Shown here piece by piece: positions 43,339 through 51,802 of a stretch of DNA of 64,000 nt. A program made the position numbers and the translations under genes. This stretch comes from Nonomuraea sp. NBC_00507 (lineage in GTDB: Bacteria > Actinomycetota > Actinomycetes > Streptosporangiales > Streptosporangiaceae). The stretch spans positions 434,001-498,000 of the forward strand of contig NZ_CP107853.1 of NCBI RefSeq assembly GCF_036013525.1. Reading direction: 5' to 3'. Position 1 is the stretch's first letter. Each line of letters starts with the position of its first letter. The notes beneath the pieces were generated by a model that worked only from the letters and a program-made list of their open reading frames with translations, was not told where the DNA came from and searched no databases.

Positions 43339-44462
43339 GGCAGCTCCTTGAGCGCGGTCATGGTGGCGCCCATGAGCCCGGGCACGTCACCGCGTACCCC
43401 GTCGAGCAGCCACTGCCCGAGCTGCACGGAGGCGTCGACGACCATCCTGACCCGGCCGATCCGCCGCTCGCGGTAGCTGCTGAGCAGTTCCTCGTCCCAT
43501 GCGGCCCCGCTGCTCAGCAGCTGGGCCAGCACCCACGCGTCCTCCAGGGACATGGCCGCGCCCTGAGCCAGGGTGGGCGGACAGCAGTGCGCGGCGTCCC
43601 CGATGAGCACGACCCGGCCCCGATGCCAGGATCCCTCGGCCAGCATCCGGGTGAACCGGGTGTAGTTCACCTGGGCCGGGTCGTTGATCGACGCGCGGAT
43701 CTCGTCCCAGGCGCCGCCGTACCCCTCGGCGAGGCGCCGCATCTCCTTGGCGTAGCAGTCGGGCGGGAGGTCCGCGCGGTCGCGGTCGGGCTCGACCAGA
43801 TAGGCGTACAGGGTGTCCTTGCTGGTCGGCGTGTAGCCGGCGATGAAGCAGGACCCGCCGTAGGTGAGGTCGCTGCGTTCCACGCCGGCCGGGCGGGGTG
43901 CGGGGATACGCCAGATGGACATGCCGGTCGGCTCCGGTTTGTCGCCAATGCCGATGGCGGCGCGGGTTGCGGAGTTGAGCCCGTCGGCGGCCACCACGAG
44001 GTCATAGCGGCCCTGCGTGCCGTCGCTGAAGCCGGCGACGACCCCGGTGCCGTCCTGGGTGAGGGTGTCGGCGGTGGTGCCCAGCCGGATGCGCGCACCG
44101 GATGCCTGGACGGCGTCGGTGAGGATGTGCTGCAGCTTCGGGCGTTGCATGCCCAAGGTGGCCGGCAGGTCGTCTCCTCCGGTGCGGAGGTCCTCGTGAA
44201 CGTGGAGCACGGTGCCGTCGGGCGCGGTCAGCCCCAAGGTGTCGAACGCGTAGCCGTGGGCGCGGATCTCGTCCCACACGCCGACCTCGCGCAGCACGCG
44301 CAGGGCGTTGCCCTGCAGGGTGATGCCGGAGCCGCGGACGTTCCAGTCCGGCTTGATCTCGACGAGATCCACCGCGATGCCCGCCTGCCGCAGCAGGATG
44401 GTCAGGGCGTTGCCGGAGGTGCCTCCTCCGACGACGAGGACAGTGGGTTGCCTGGGCCCCAT
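43335..44462 (-). CDS. FAD-dependent monooxygenase (aromatic hydroxylase type)
   Basis: This 375-aa flavoprotein has the N-terminal GxGxxG loop VLVVGGGTSGNAL, the DG segment VVAADGLNSATRAAIG and the FAD ribityl motif GDAAHCCPPTLAQGAAMSLEDA. It is a UbiH/PHBH-like hydroxylase that probably prepares the ring for dioxygenase cleavage. GGAG lies 7 bp before ATG 44462. It is in the middle of the catabolic operon. Confidence 0.93.
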   Translation of the reverse strand: MGPRQPTVLVVGGGTSGNALTILLRQAGIAVDLVEIKPDWNVRGSGITLQGNALRVLREVGVWDEIRAHGYAFDTLGLTAPDGTVLHVHEDLRTGGDDLPATLGMQRPKLQHILTDAVQASGARIRLGTTADTLTQDGTGVVAGFSDGTQGRYDLVVAADGLNSATRAAIGIGDKPEPTGMSIWRIPAPRPAGVERSDLTYGGSCFIAGYTPTSKDTLYAYLVEPDRDRADLPPDCYAKEMRRLAEGYGGAWDEIRASINDPAQVNYTRFTRMLAEGSWHRGRVVLIGDAAHCCPPTLAQGAAMSLEDAWVLAQLLSSGAAWDEELLSSYRERRIGRVRMVVDASVQLGQWLLDGVRGDVPGLMGATMTALKELP

Positions 44463-44524
44463 GGCCGGCTCCTTCGTTGAACTGCTCACTTGAGTGCTTG
44501 CGTGCGCAGGCTTGCTTGCGCGGC

Positions 44525-45484
44525 TTACTTGACGGCGATCGGGTTGACGGGAGAGCCGACGGCTCCAGTGATGGGCAGGGGCGCCGCCGTGAGCCAGAAC
44601 TCATAGACGCCGTCCGCGGCGCAGTCCGCAGCCAGGGCGTCGGGGTCCCACATCTCCCCGATCAGCAGGCCCATGTTGGGAATGGCGACTTGGTGCAGCG
44701 GCTGGAAGGCGACGTCGAACTCGTTGGGCCGCACCTCGAAGCCCCAGGTGTCGGTGGCGATCGCGGCGATCTCGGTGCGATGCAGCCAGCCCGCGGCGGT
44801 GAAGGACAGCCCGGGCGCGGGCCCGCCGGCGTAGTCCCCCCAGCCGTCGTGGCGGGCCCGGGTGAGCTGCCCGGTCCGGACGACGACGATGTCGCCCCGG
44901 CCGACCGTCATCCCGTGCGCCTCGGCGGTCGCGATCAGATGTTCCTCGGTGACGGCGAAGCCGTCCGGGAGCTCCCCGGCCGTCCCGAAGACCCGCCCGA
45001 CGTCGAGGAGCACGCCCCGCCCTGCGACGTGCGGAGCCATGTGCTCGATGCCGGTGACCAGGTCGCCGTCGGAGGTGACGACCCGCTCGGCAGGGCGGCC
45101 GTTCCAGGCCTTGCCGTGGTCGAAGATGTGGCCCAGCCCGTCCCACTGGGTGGAGCACTGCAGCGGCATGGAGATCACATCGTCGGCGCCGCCGATGCCG
45201 TGCGGGAAGCCCTGGTTGCCCAAGGCCGCGTCCGTGCCCGTGTCCAGCATGGTATGGACGGGGTTGGTACGGCGCCGCCAGCCCTTCTGGGGACCGTTCA
45301 TGTCGAACCGCTGTGCCAGCGAGAAGCTCACGCCCCGCTGGACGAGCGCGGCCCCCTCACGGCGTTTGCCCTCGTCCAGGAAGTTCAGGGTGCCGAGGAC
45401 GTCGTCAGCACCCCAGCGGCCCCAGTTGGAGTACGCCTTCGCCGCTTCGGCGATCGCGCCCTCGGGGTCGGTGCGGTCGATCAT
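44525..45484 (-). CDS. Cyclase family protein (kynurenine-formamidase-like metal hydrolase)
   Basis: This 319-aa protein has the putative cyclase/KynB fold. The metal-binding motif is modified as QWDGLGHIFDHGKAWNG, which is the longer actinobacterial version of the HxGTHxD motif. GDIVVVRTGQL and MGLLIGEMWDPDAL are further family blocks. It may hydrolyse an amide, ester or lactone before ring hydroxylation. GGAGAA lies 9 bp upstream of the ATG, which overlaps the FAH stop. Confidence 0.85.
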   Translation of the reverse strand: MIDRTDPEGAIAEAAKAYSNWGRWGADDVLGTLNFLDEGKRREGAALVQRGVSFSLAQRFDMNGPQKGWRRRTNPVHTMLDTGTDAALGNQGFPHGIGGADDVISMPLQCSTQWDGLGHIFDHGKAWNGRPAERVVTSDGDLVTGIEHMAPHVAGRGVLLDVGRVFGTAGELPDGFAVTEEHLIATAEAHGMTVGRGDIVVVRTGQLTRARHDGWGDYAGGPAPGLSFTAAGWLHRTEIAAIATDTWGFEVRPNEFDVAFQPLHQVAIPNMGLLIGEMWDPDALAADCAADGVYEFWLTAAPLPITGAVGSPVNPIAVK

Positions 45485-46482
45485 GACGCGTTCTCCGCGA
45501 CGCATCGGGTGCGCTGAGCCCCGAGGCCGGTGATGGTCCCCTCCATGACGTCGCCGTCGCGCAGCAGCCGCCCCCAGTGCAGGCCGTTGCCTGCCGGGCT
45601 GCCGGTCAGGACCAGGTCGCCGGGCAGGAGCCGGGCGGTCTGCGAAATGTACGACACCAGCCGCGCCACGCCGAAGATCATGTCCTTGGTGGACTCGTCC
45701 TGCATCACCTCACCGTTGAGCTTCAGCGTCACCTGCAGATCACTGGGGTTCGCGACGAACTCCGCCGGCACGATGAACGGGCCCAGCGGTGTGAACCCGG
45801 GGGCGTTCTTGCAGCGCAGCCAGTCGGTGCCGATGGCCGGCATATCGCGCCGGAAGACGGTGGACCGGTCGGTCAGGTCATTGGCGATGGTGTAGCCGGC
45901 GACGTGGTCAAGGGCCTGTGCCTGCGGCACCCGGTAGGCGGGCCGGCCGATCAACACGGCCAGCTCCAGCTCCCAGTCGGGCTTCCCGGCCCAGGCCGGC
46001 AGGACCACGTCGTCGTACGGGCCGGTGATCGCGGAGGGCAACCCGGTGAAGACGTACGGCAGATCCTCCGCCGCCCGCCGGTCCATGACCGCGGCGATCT
46101 CGGCACGGGCTTCGGCCTCGCTGCGCGGGTCGTCCGGCCCGCGGTGGGCGAGCTCGAGGTCGATCACGTGCTGCCGGTAGTTGGCGCCGGACTGGAAGAG
46201 CTGCCGGGGCTCGACCGGGGCGTGCACCCGCAGCTCGTCCAGCGGCCGCCGGGCGCCGTCGCGGGCTTCGGCGTACCGGCGAAGGGACGACAGCCGCCCA
46301 CCGCATCTCTCCAGCATCGTGCGGACCGTCATGGCCGGATCGCCCAGGGCGGCACGCAGGTCGAGCACGTGCCCGTCCGGTGTCACCAAGCCAGGGAAGG
46401 CGCCTGGATCGGCGGCGTCGGCCTGGGAAAAGGTGCCGAGCCCGAAGGGGGCGGAGAAGATCGGCATGTCAGGGGGTTTCAC
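45481..46482 (-). CDS. Fumarylacetoacetate hydrolase family protein (second copy, first gene of operon)
   Basis: This 333-aa FAH-fold enzyme has the motif DWELELAVLIGRPAYRV, DHVAGYTIANDLTDRS, CKNAPGFTPLGPFIV and LVLTGSPAGNG. It differs clearly from the other FAH gene in the operon, arguing for distinct steps rather than a recent duplication. GGAGG lies 9 bp before the GTG start. The promoter region carries a candidate LysR box and the divergent LysR gene. Confidence 0.9.
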   Translation of the reverse strand: MKPPDMPIFSAPFGLGTFSQADAADPGAFPGLVTPDGHVLDLRAALGDPAMTVRTMLERCGGRLSSLRRYAEARDGARRPLDELRVHAPVEPRQLFQSGANYRQHVIDLELAHRGPDDPRSEAEARAEIAAVMDRRAAEDLPYVFTGLPSAITGPYDDVVLPAWAGKPDWELELAVLIGRPAYRVPQAQALDHVAGYTIANDLTDRSTVFRRDMPAIGTDWLRCKNAPGFTPLGPFIVPAEFVANPSDLQVTLKLNGEVMQDESTKDMIFGVARLVSYISQTARLLPGDLVLTGSPAGNGLHWGRLLRDGDVMEGTITGLGAQRTRCVAENAS

Positions 46483-46550
46483 GGGTGTTTCCTCCGGGTT
46501 GCGGTGGCACTAATCTGACTGACCAGGCCGCAATCAAGGAAATCGATTCT

Positions 46551-46568
46551 TTGAATGTGGTTCATCAA
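46551..46568. promoter_or_regulatory. Candidate LysR binding site of the catabolic operon
   Basis: TTGAATGTGGTTCATCAA has TTGA/TCAA outer symmetry and inner ATG/CAT arms, a T-N11-A arrangement of LysR boxes. It lies 48 bp upstream of the lysR start and about 69 bp upstream of the operon's first gene in an AT-rich divergent region. Confidence 0.45.
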
Positions 46569-46615
46569 TGCGGTAAATACCACTGCCCCGGGGCGGTCTC
46601 CTGAACGGTGGCGTT

Positions 46616-47569
46616 GTGAATCTGTCCGGTCTCGACCTCAACCTCGTTCTGTCCCTGCGCGCATTGCTGGAGGAGCGCAACGTCACGCGCGCCGGCCAGC
46701 GCATCGGGCTGAGCCAGCCCGCGATGAGCGCGGCTCTGGCCCGCCTGCGCCGCCACTTCGACGACGAGCTGCTGTCCCGCGTCGGCGGCCAGTATGAGCT
46801 GACCGCCCTCGGCCACGCCCTGCTCGACCGCACCGCCACCGCCTGTGACCTGCTGGAACGGGTCTTCAGCAGCCGGGCCGACTTCGTCCCGGACAAGGAG
46901 GAACGCGAGTTCACGCTGCTCGCCTCCGACTACGCCGTCGCCGTGTTCGGCGCCGAGCTCGTCCGCACCGTGCACGCCGAAGCCCCGGGGGTACGGCTGC
47001 ACTTCCGCCGGCTCCCGACCGATGTCACCGAGGACACCGCGACACTGCTCAGCACGGCCGACGGCCTGCTGTTGCCGCACGGCGTCATCAGCGGCTTCCC
47101 CACCGTCGAGCTGTACGCCGACCGCTGGGCCTTCCTGGTCGCCGAGACCAATGACGCGGTCGGCGACCGGCTGACCATGGACGACATGGCACAGCTGCCC
47201 TGGGTCATCTACCAGCGCACCTACGACGCTCCGGCCGCCCGGCAGCTGAGCATGCTCGGCATCGAACCCCGCGTGCAGGTCTCCGTCGACAGCTTCCAGA
47301 CTCTGCCCTACCTGGTCGCGGGCACTCGCCGGATCGCCCTGATACAACGGCGGCTGGCCGGGCTGTTGAGCGGGGTGGCCGCCGTACGTGTCATGGAGCC
47401 TCCTTATGAGGCCGTCCCCGTGCAGATGGCGCTGTGGTGGCACCCGGGCCACACCCACGACGCGGCCCACATCTGGCTGCGGGAGACCGCCGCCCGGGTT
47501 GGCGCCGAGCTGACGGCAAGCAAGGGGGGCCAGAGGAGTGGGGGTCGGCGGCATCCAGGACAAGGATGA
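46616..47569 (+). CDS. LysR family transcriptional regulator (NodD-like)
   Basis: This 317-aa regulator has N-terminal HTH LDLNLVLSLRALLEERNVTR and GLSQPAMSAALARLRRHFDDELL. The C-terminal inducer-binding domain resembles that of the NodD-like group (EFTLLASDYAVAVFG). It is divergent from the catabolic operon, which it most likely activates with an aromatic substrate or intermediate as co-inducer. GTG start after ACGGTGG. Confidence 0.92.
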   Translation: MNLSGLDLNLVLSLRALLEERNVTRAGQRIGLSQPAMSAALARLRRHFDDELLSRVGGQYELTALGHALLDRTATACDLLERVFSSRADFVPDKEEREFTLLASDYAVAVFGAELVRTVHAEAPGVRLHFRRLPTDVTEDTATLLSTADGLLLPHGVISGFPTVELYADRWAFLVAETNDAVGDRLTMDDMAQLPWVIYQRTYDAPAARQLSMLGIEPRVQVSVDSFQTLPYLVAGTRRIALIQRRLAGLLSGVAAVRVMEPPYEAVPVQMALWWHPGHTHDAAHIWLRETAARVGAELTASKGGQRSGGRRHPGQG

Positions 47570-47676
47570 TCAGCATCGCGAATCACGATGGGGCGAGGTC
47601 TAGGCAGGACCTGCCCAGTGGTTCATAGTCATCTCAACCCGGCCCGGAGCCGTCCCCACTCCAGGTCGGCACAGAC

Positions 47677-47800
47677 ATCCGGCACGCCGGCCCGCAGCGG
47701 CGGCGCCACAGCCGCATCGGGCATGCCGGCTCGCAGCGGCGCCACAGCCGCCTGAGGACCGGCGTCCGGCATGCCGGCTCGCGGCGGCGCCAACAGCCAC
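47677..47800. repeat. Imperfect 36-39 bp tandem repeat, three copies
   Basis: Copies at 47677-47715, 47716-47751 and 47765-47800 share CGGCATGCCGGCTCGCAGCG-like cores followed by GGCGCCACAGCC. Each core CCGGCATGCCGG is itself palindromic. They fill the 332-bp gap between lysR and the MFS gene, where I see no coding sequence. Confidence 0.7.
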
Positions 47801-47901
47801 ATCGGGCCGCACGCTCCGGCGCCGGCTCACCTTCCGCGCGGCCACGCACACGGTGCCGCGTCACCCTGTCCCCACTCGACATGCCACGTGGGAGTTCCCG
47901 C

Positions 47902-49215
47902 ATGCCTTCACCCGTGCCCCCGTCCCCTTCCCCGCCCACGGCCGAAGACCCGTCCGAGCAGCTCGTGTCCGGCGCTGGGCACCGGCTTCGGATCACGCTG
48001 CTGATGGCCGGCAGCTGCCTGCCCATCCTGGGCGCGGTGCTCATCGCCCCGGTCCTCCCGCAGATGCAGGACCACTTCGCCGCCGTGCCCGGCGCCGAGG
48101 CGTTGGTCCCCATGGCTCTGACGATCCCCGCCCTGTTCCTGGCGCTGCTCGCGCCCTTCGCCGGCGTCATCGTCGACCGGCTCGGCCGCAAGCGCCTGCT
48201 CGTCACCGCCACCGTGCTGTACGCCCTCGTCGGCACCGCACCGCTGTGGCTGGACTCCCTCGGCGCGATCGTCGCCAGCCGCGCCCTCGTCGGCGTCGTC
48301 GAGGCCGCCATCATGACCTGCTGCACCACGTTGATCGGCGACTACTACACCGGCCGGCAACGCGACCGCTACCTCGCCCTCCAGACGATGTGCGCCTCGA
48401 TCTCGGCGACGGCATTCTTCGTGCTGGGGGGCGCGGCGGGAGCGGCCGGCTGGCGCGCGCCGTTCTGGGCCTATGCCGTGAGCCTGCTGCTCGCCCCCGC
48501 CATGGCCGCCTTCCTCCCCACGCCCCGCCCGGCCACCATCGCTAGGAAGCATGCGACCACCGACGCCGCGTCCGCCACGGATGCGGCCGGCGTCGCCGAC
48601 GCGCCGGAGCCGGCCAAGCGCCCCTTCCCCTGGCGACCGCTGGCTGGGATATGTGCGCTGACCGTCTTCGGCAGCGTCGTCTTCTACACCCTCATGGTGC
48701 ACATGTCTTATCTCCTGGACGACATCGGCGTGACCGACCCCGGCATGATCGGCCTGGCAACCGCCATCGCCAGCGCTGCGACAGTGGCCGGCGCCGTCAC
48801 CTTCACCAAGCTGGGTCGCACCCCGGACGTCTGGTTGCCCGCCGTCTTCGCCGTGTGCGCCCTCGGCTTCGCGGTGATCTGGTTCGCCCCCAACGCCGCC
48901 GTGCTGATCATCGGCGCCGTGATCAACTGCTTCGGCGGCGGCGTCATGCTGCCGAGCCTGCTCACCCTCGCCATGTCCAAGCTCGAGTACGCCGACCGCG
49001 GTCGCGGCACCGGCTTGTGGACGGCCACCTTCTTCATCGGCCAGTTCGTCTGCCCGCTCGTGGTGCTCGCGCTCGCATCCGCCGCCGGGAGCCGGGCCGA
49101 CGCCGTCGGCCTGCTCGCACTCGCCACGTCGGTCCTCGCCGCCGGACTCGGCCTTTTCGGCTCGCGACGCCGCGTGGTCGACGCCCCACAACCGCAAAAT
49201 CAGATGGCAGGCTGA
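47902..49215 (+). CDS. MFS transporter (probably linked to the catabolic cluster)
   Basis: This 437-aa transporter has 12 membrane segments, motif A in GVIVDRLGRKRLL, and an Ala/Asp-rich central loop (about residues 215-240). The DHA1-like arrangement and position next to an aromatic-degradation operon suggest uptake or efflux of the substrate. GTGGGAG lies 7 bp before ATG 47902 (MPSPVPPSPS). A strong terminator follows. Confidence 0.88.
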   Translation: MPSPVPPSPSPPTAEDPSEQLVSGAGHRLRITLLMAGSCLPILGAVLIAPVLPQMQDHFAAVPGAEALVPMALTIPALFLALLAPFAGVIVDRLGRKRLLVTATVLYALVGTAPLWLDSLGAIVASRALVGVVEAAIMTCCTTLIGDYYTGRQRDRYLALQTMCASISATAFFVLGGAAGAAGWRAPFWAYAVSLLLAPAMAAFLPTPRPATIARKHATTDAASATDAAGVADAPEPAKRPFPWRPLAGICALTVFGSVVFYTLMVHMSYLLDDIGVTDPGMIGLATAIASAATVAGAVTFTKLGRTPDVWLPAVFAVCALGFAVIWFAPNAAVLIIGAVINCFGGGVMLPSLLTLAMSKLEYADRGRGTGLWTATFFIGQFVCPLVVLALASAAGSRADAVGLLALATSVLAAGLGLFGSRRRVVDAPQPQNQMAG

Positions 49216-49248
49216 CCGGCCACCGAGGAAAAGATCGTCACATGCGAA

Positions 49249-49287
49249 ACGCCCGGGCCCCAAGTCATCTTGGTCCGGGCGTCTTTT
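49249..49287. terminator. Terminator after MFS gene, at the left border of the element
   Basis: ACGCCCGG at 49249 pairs with the 49275-49282 arm CCGGGCGT through a longer stem including CCAAG/CTTGG, followed by TTTT at 49284-49287. It is the chromosome side of attL; the opposite side of the element has a different hairpin sharing only the right arm sequence. Confidence 0.8.
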
Positions 49288-49348
49288 CTGTTCAGAGCGA
49301 GAGCCCCCAAACGGAATCGAACCGTTGACCTTCTCCTTACCATGGAGA
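49288..49348. repeat. attL: left 61-bp direct repeat of the integrated element
   Basis: Identical base for base to 62113-62173 (it begins CTGTTCAGAGCGAGAGCCCC). Including eleven flanking bases to the left plus one mismatch the match is 72 of 73 (49276-49348 versus 62101-62173). It contains the last 47 nt of a tRNA-Thr gene at 49302-49348. Confidence 0.92.
49302..49348 (-). pseudogene. tRNA-Thr 3' fragment left by integration
   Basis: These 47 bp equal the 3' part of the tRNA-Thr(GGT) gene at 62127-62173, from the anticodon stem through the acceptor 3' strand. The 5' half is missing and replaced by element sequence, so this copy cannot give a tRNA. Confidence 0.9.
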
Positions 49349-49428
49349 TCCGGGCCCCGCTCCGACCTGGTGATCTAGGCTTAGCTGCAGGTCAAGAGTC
49401 CAACCAGTGCCCCTCAGTGCTTACCCGT

Positions 49429-49485
49429 GTGCGCCAATCACACGAGTCCGGCGCACTCACGGCGCACTCGATCACGGAGTGCGCC
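49429..49485. repeat. Four GTGCGCC heptamers: putative integrase arm-type sites
   Basis: GTGCGCC occurs at 49429-49435 (+), 49450-49456 (-), 49461-49467 (-) and 49479-49485 (+). The 24 bp at 49451-49474 recur with one mismatch at 62048-62071, just inside the other end of the element. This layout is what lambda-type integrases use for arm binding. Confidence 0.6.
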
Positions 49486-49517
49486 CGGCAAGTGATTACG
49501 AGTGGCAGGGCTGATCA

Positions 49518-49907
49518 TCACAGCCGGACCGGCGGATAGTCCGGGTCCGGAAGCTTCTCAGCAACCCGCCAAATCTCAGCGTTCCCGCCCCACGACCGGC
49601 GATGCCCGTACACGTACAGGCGGCGCTTGTCGTCCACCCCCGGTGGGTTCTCGATCAACGCCACAAGTTGGCTGATCGCGTGCCGAACGGATAGGCCGGG
49701 GCAGGTCAGCGCGCACACCTGGGGACCGTTCTCCCCTGCGACCATGATGCGGACCCGGCGGGCCTCCCTGATCCGCAGGTCCGGGTGAAGTTCCTCCCAG
49801 CGACGGATGGGGATGTCGCGATCGTTGAGCGGGATCGCCGTCACCGACACGATGCTGTCCAGCCGCACCAGCCCGTACGGGTCCTCGCACACCAACCAGG
49901 CCGCCAT
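49518..49907 (-). CDS. Hypothetical protein of the element
   Basis: This 129-aa protein starts MAAWLVCEDPYGLVRLDSI and has no membrane segment. The first half looks like a small beta-rich domain of the kind seen in actinophage or ICE accessory proteins, but I recognise no family. It is the first gene inside attL. No strong ribosome site is visible. It might be an accessory (e.g. excision) protein, which is speculation. Confidence 0.6.
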   Translation of the reverse strand: MAAWLVCEDPYGLVRLDSIVSVTAIPLNDRDIPIRRWEELHPDLRIREARRVRIMVAGENGPQVCALTCPGLSVRHAISQLVALIENPPGVDDKRRLYVYGHRRSWGGNAEIWRVAEKLPDPDYPPVRL

Positions 49908-49947
49908 GCAACCAGAGTGAGCGACGGGGCTGGGATGGGCAAGGCGC

Positions 49948-50502
49948 CTATACGGGTTCAGGGTCTCCAGGGCCGTCGAGGTCTTGCGTCAGAACGCGCT
50001 CCATGAGCCTCTCGACGGTGTTGAGCGCATAGCCACGTTCCTCCGCGGCGAAGTCGATGAAGTCTGCCAGGAACCAGGCGGCGTATGTCCAGGCCAGGAA
50101 CTCGCGCTGCGGGATGGGTCCGCGGGCTTCACGCCACGTGCGGCAGGACTGATTCAGGAAGACTGCGGTGAGTCCTCCTGCCACATCCGGCAGCACCTCG
50201 TCCGGGACGCCTTCCATGGCTCGAATTTTGCGGATGGCGGCCGGGATGAAGTCGAAGGGGTTGTCGTCGAGGAGGACTCGCAGCATGTCCACGAGATTCA
50301 TGCACGCCACCCCAACGTCGCGGATGCGCTGGGGGTCGCCCATGCCGGCGACGAGTTGCATGAAAGCCTCTTGGTCACCTTCGGCAACGGGATCGCTTGT
50401 CCGCTTCATTGCGCGGATAAGCCCTATAGCCGTCTCGAGGTCACCGAATTCGTCCAGGTAGCCGCGATCTGCTGAGGGATCGCCGTCGATCGGTTCAGGC
50501 AC
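49948..50502 (-). CDS. Hypothetical protein of the element
   Basis: This 184-aa helical, acidic protein (MPEPIDGDPSADRGYLDEFG...) has no transmembrane part and no motif I can name. The C-terminal half, AWFLADFIDFAAEERGYALNTVERLMERV, is strongly helical. I chose GTG 50502 with AGGT just upstream; an earlier in-frame start at 50574 gives a Cys/Arg-rich extension that looks non-coding. Confidence 0.6.
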   Translation of the reverse strand: MPEPIDGDPSADRGYLDEFGDLETAIGLIRAMKRTSDPVAEGDQEAFMQLVAGMGDPQRIRDVGVACMNLVDMLRVLLDDNPFDFIPAAIRKIRAMEGVPDEVLPDVAGGLTAVFLNQSCRTWREARGPIPQREFLAWTYAAWFLADFIDFAAEERGYALNTVERLMERVLTQDLDGPGDPEPV

Positions 50503-50608
50503 GACCTGAGCGTAACCGTGCCAGCATCGGCTGTCTTCGAGACAGCCCAACCGGACCCGACGAGTACTGGGCAACCTACTCCTACTACCAGAGGCCCTGT
50601 CCTGCAGT

Positions 50609-50840
50609 CACATAAAACGGTTGATATTCGCCGCAACCCAGAAGATGATCGCGGCGACAATAGCGACCTTGATAAGGGTTTTAACCGCGTCGAAAGCAGT
50701 CCGTTCCGAACCGGAACAGCCGCCACCGTGTCCTTCCACGCCTGCCACATCATGACCATGAACTGGAAGCGTCGCCCAACGATGAACAGGGCAATCCCGA
50801 CGATGATGAGCACGATAATACGGCCATCAGCGGATTCCAT
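50609..50840 (-). pseudogene. Frameshifted gene for a small two-helix membrane protein
   Basis: AGGAG precedes an ATG at 50838-50840, giving MESADGRIIVLIIVGIALF, one membrane helix. The frame then drifts into a Ser/Arg-rich tail. In the -1 frame a second membrane helix VKTLIKVAIVAAIIFWVAA ends NINRFM with a stop at 50609-50611. The interval is 232 nt, one base more than a multiple of three, so a single inserted base would explain it. Intact length would be about 76 aa. A programmed shift cannot be excluded. Confidence 0.65.
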
Positions 50841-51149
50841 AAAGGCTCCTTCGGGGAGGCCAATACCTTCACCGCACGTACTCGCGCTTGCGCTTATCCC
50901 CGATGTCCCTTTGGTGAATGTTATGACACCATATGCCGAACTTGATCGCCAGTGGCCGCCGCCCCTACAAAATCCTGCAGGTGAAGGGCTGGCGCGAATC
51001 GACTTAAGTCGGCTCGTCGAACTTGATCGGGGTTTGGGGGGTTCCGCTCGGGCACAGCGGCTTGAGAGGGAGCCGGGGTCCTCTGCTCTCGGGAGGTGGT
51101 TGGCCGCCCACCTGCCCGCGACCGCGCGCATGGCCCTGACGGGTGGCCG
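50841..51149. other. Non-coding or degraded stretch
   Basis: This 309-bp stretch has no convincing gene on either strand. It holds the ribosome site of the small membrane protein at its left edge and a G-rich run (GGGGTTTGGGGGG near 51030). It is less GC-rich than host DNA. Confidence 0.5.
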
Positions 51150-51676
51150 TCAGCTTGGGGCGCACTGGGGCGCCCAGACGGTTACCCAACCGGGACTCGG
51201 CAGCGGCCTCCGTTGCGATCCTGGCATTTGATATGGATCTTCTGGCTCTGGCCCTGATTTTGGCCCTGATTTTGGCCGTGGCTCTGGCTCTGCTTCAGGT
51301 TGTGGCTCCGGCTCTGGCTGTGACTGCGGCTCTGGGCGTGGCCGTGAGTCTGGGGCACGCGACTCTTGATCGTGGGGGCGGTAACGGCGATGGCCTGCCA
51401 GTCGGGCCGGATGTCGAGCGCGTTGTTGTTGGTGAGGTTGGTCTGGTCGGTGCCGTTGGCGTTCATCGCGTAGATCTCGGCGTTGCCGCCCTGGACTCTG
51501 GTGAAGGCGATCTTGGTGCCGTCGGGAGACCACGCCGGGTCGTTGTCGGACGCGGGGTTGTTGGTGAGGCGGGTCTGCTCGGTGCCGTTGGCGTTCATCA
51601 CGTAGAGCTCGTACAGCGCGCTGTCCGAAACATGCACTCCGGACGACGTTATCTGGATAGCCGCTGTCGCATTCAC
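51150..51676 (-). pseudogene. Truncated WD40-like/TolB-type beta-propeller with frameshifted Pro/Glu tail
   Basis: From GTG 51676 the protein has two and a half propeller blades of the PD40 type (ELYVMNANGTEQTRLT, AWSPDGTKIAFTR, EIYAMNANGTDQTNLT), far fewer than the usual six or seven. This frame then runs into a low-complexity tail rich in Ser, His and Gln and stops at 51182. Another frame of the same strand instead reads a clean Pro/Glu repeat (PEPQSQPEPEPQPEAEPEP) up to 51150, with synonymous CCA/CCG/CCT changes. A frameshift between propeller and tail is therefore likely. Confidence 0.6.
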
Positions 51677-51802
51677 CGCCTACGTTCATATCCAGGAGTG
51701 GCGACGCGGCTGAGCAAGGAAAAGCGAACATGGCCACTGCTCTGGCTTTGCCGGCAAAGCGTTCAGCGCCAACGCATCCACTTTCTATTCCAGGGAGGCA
51801 CC

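Noticed and set aside
47677..47800. CRISPR array
   Set aside because: Copies are adjacent or separated by only 13 bp, without spacer-like unique sequence, and no cas genes are present.
51143..51800. Leu/Ala-rich hydrophobic plus-strand frame that looks like membrane helices
   Set aside because: It is the complement of the Pro/Glu repeat and has no ribosome site; the real gene is downstream at 51803.
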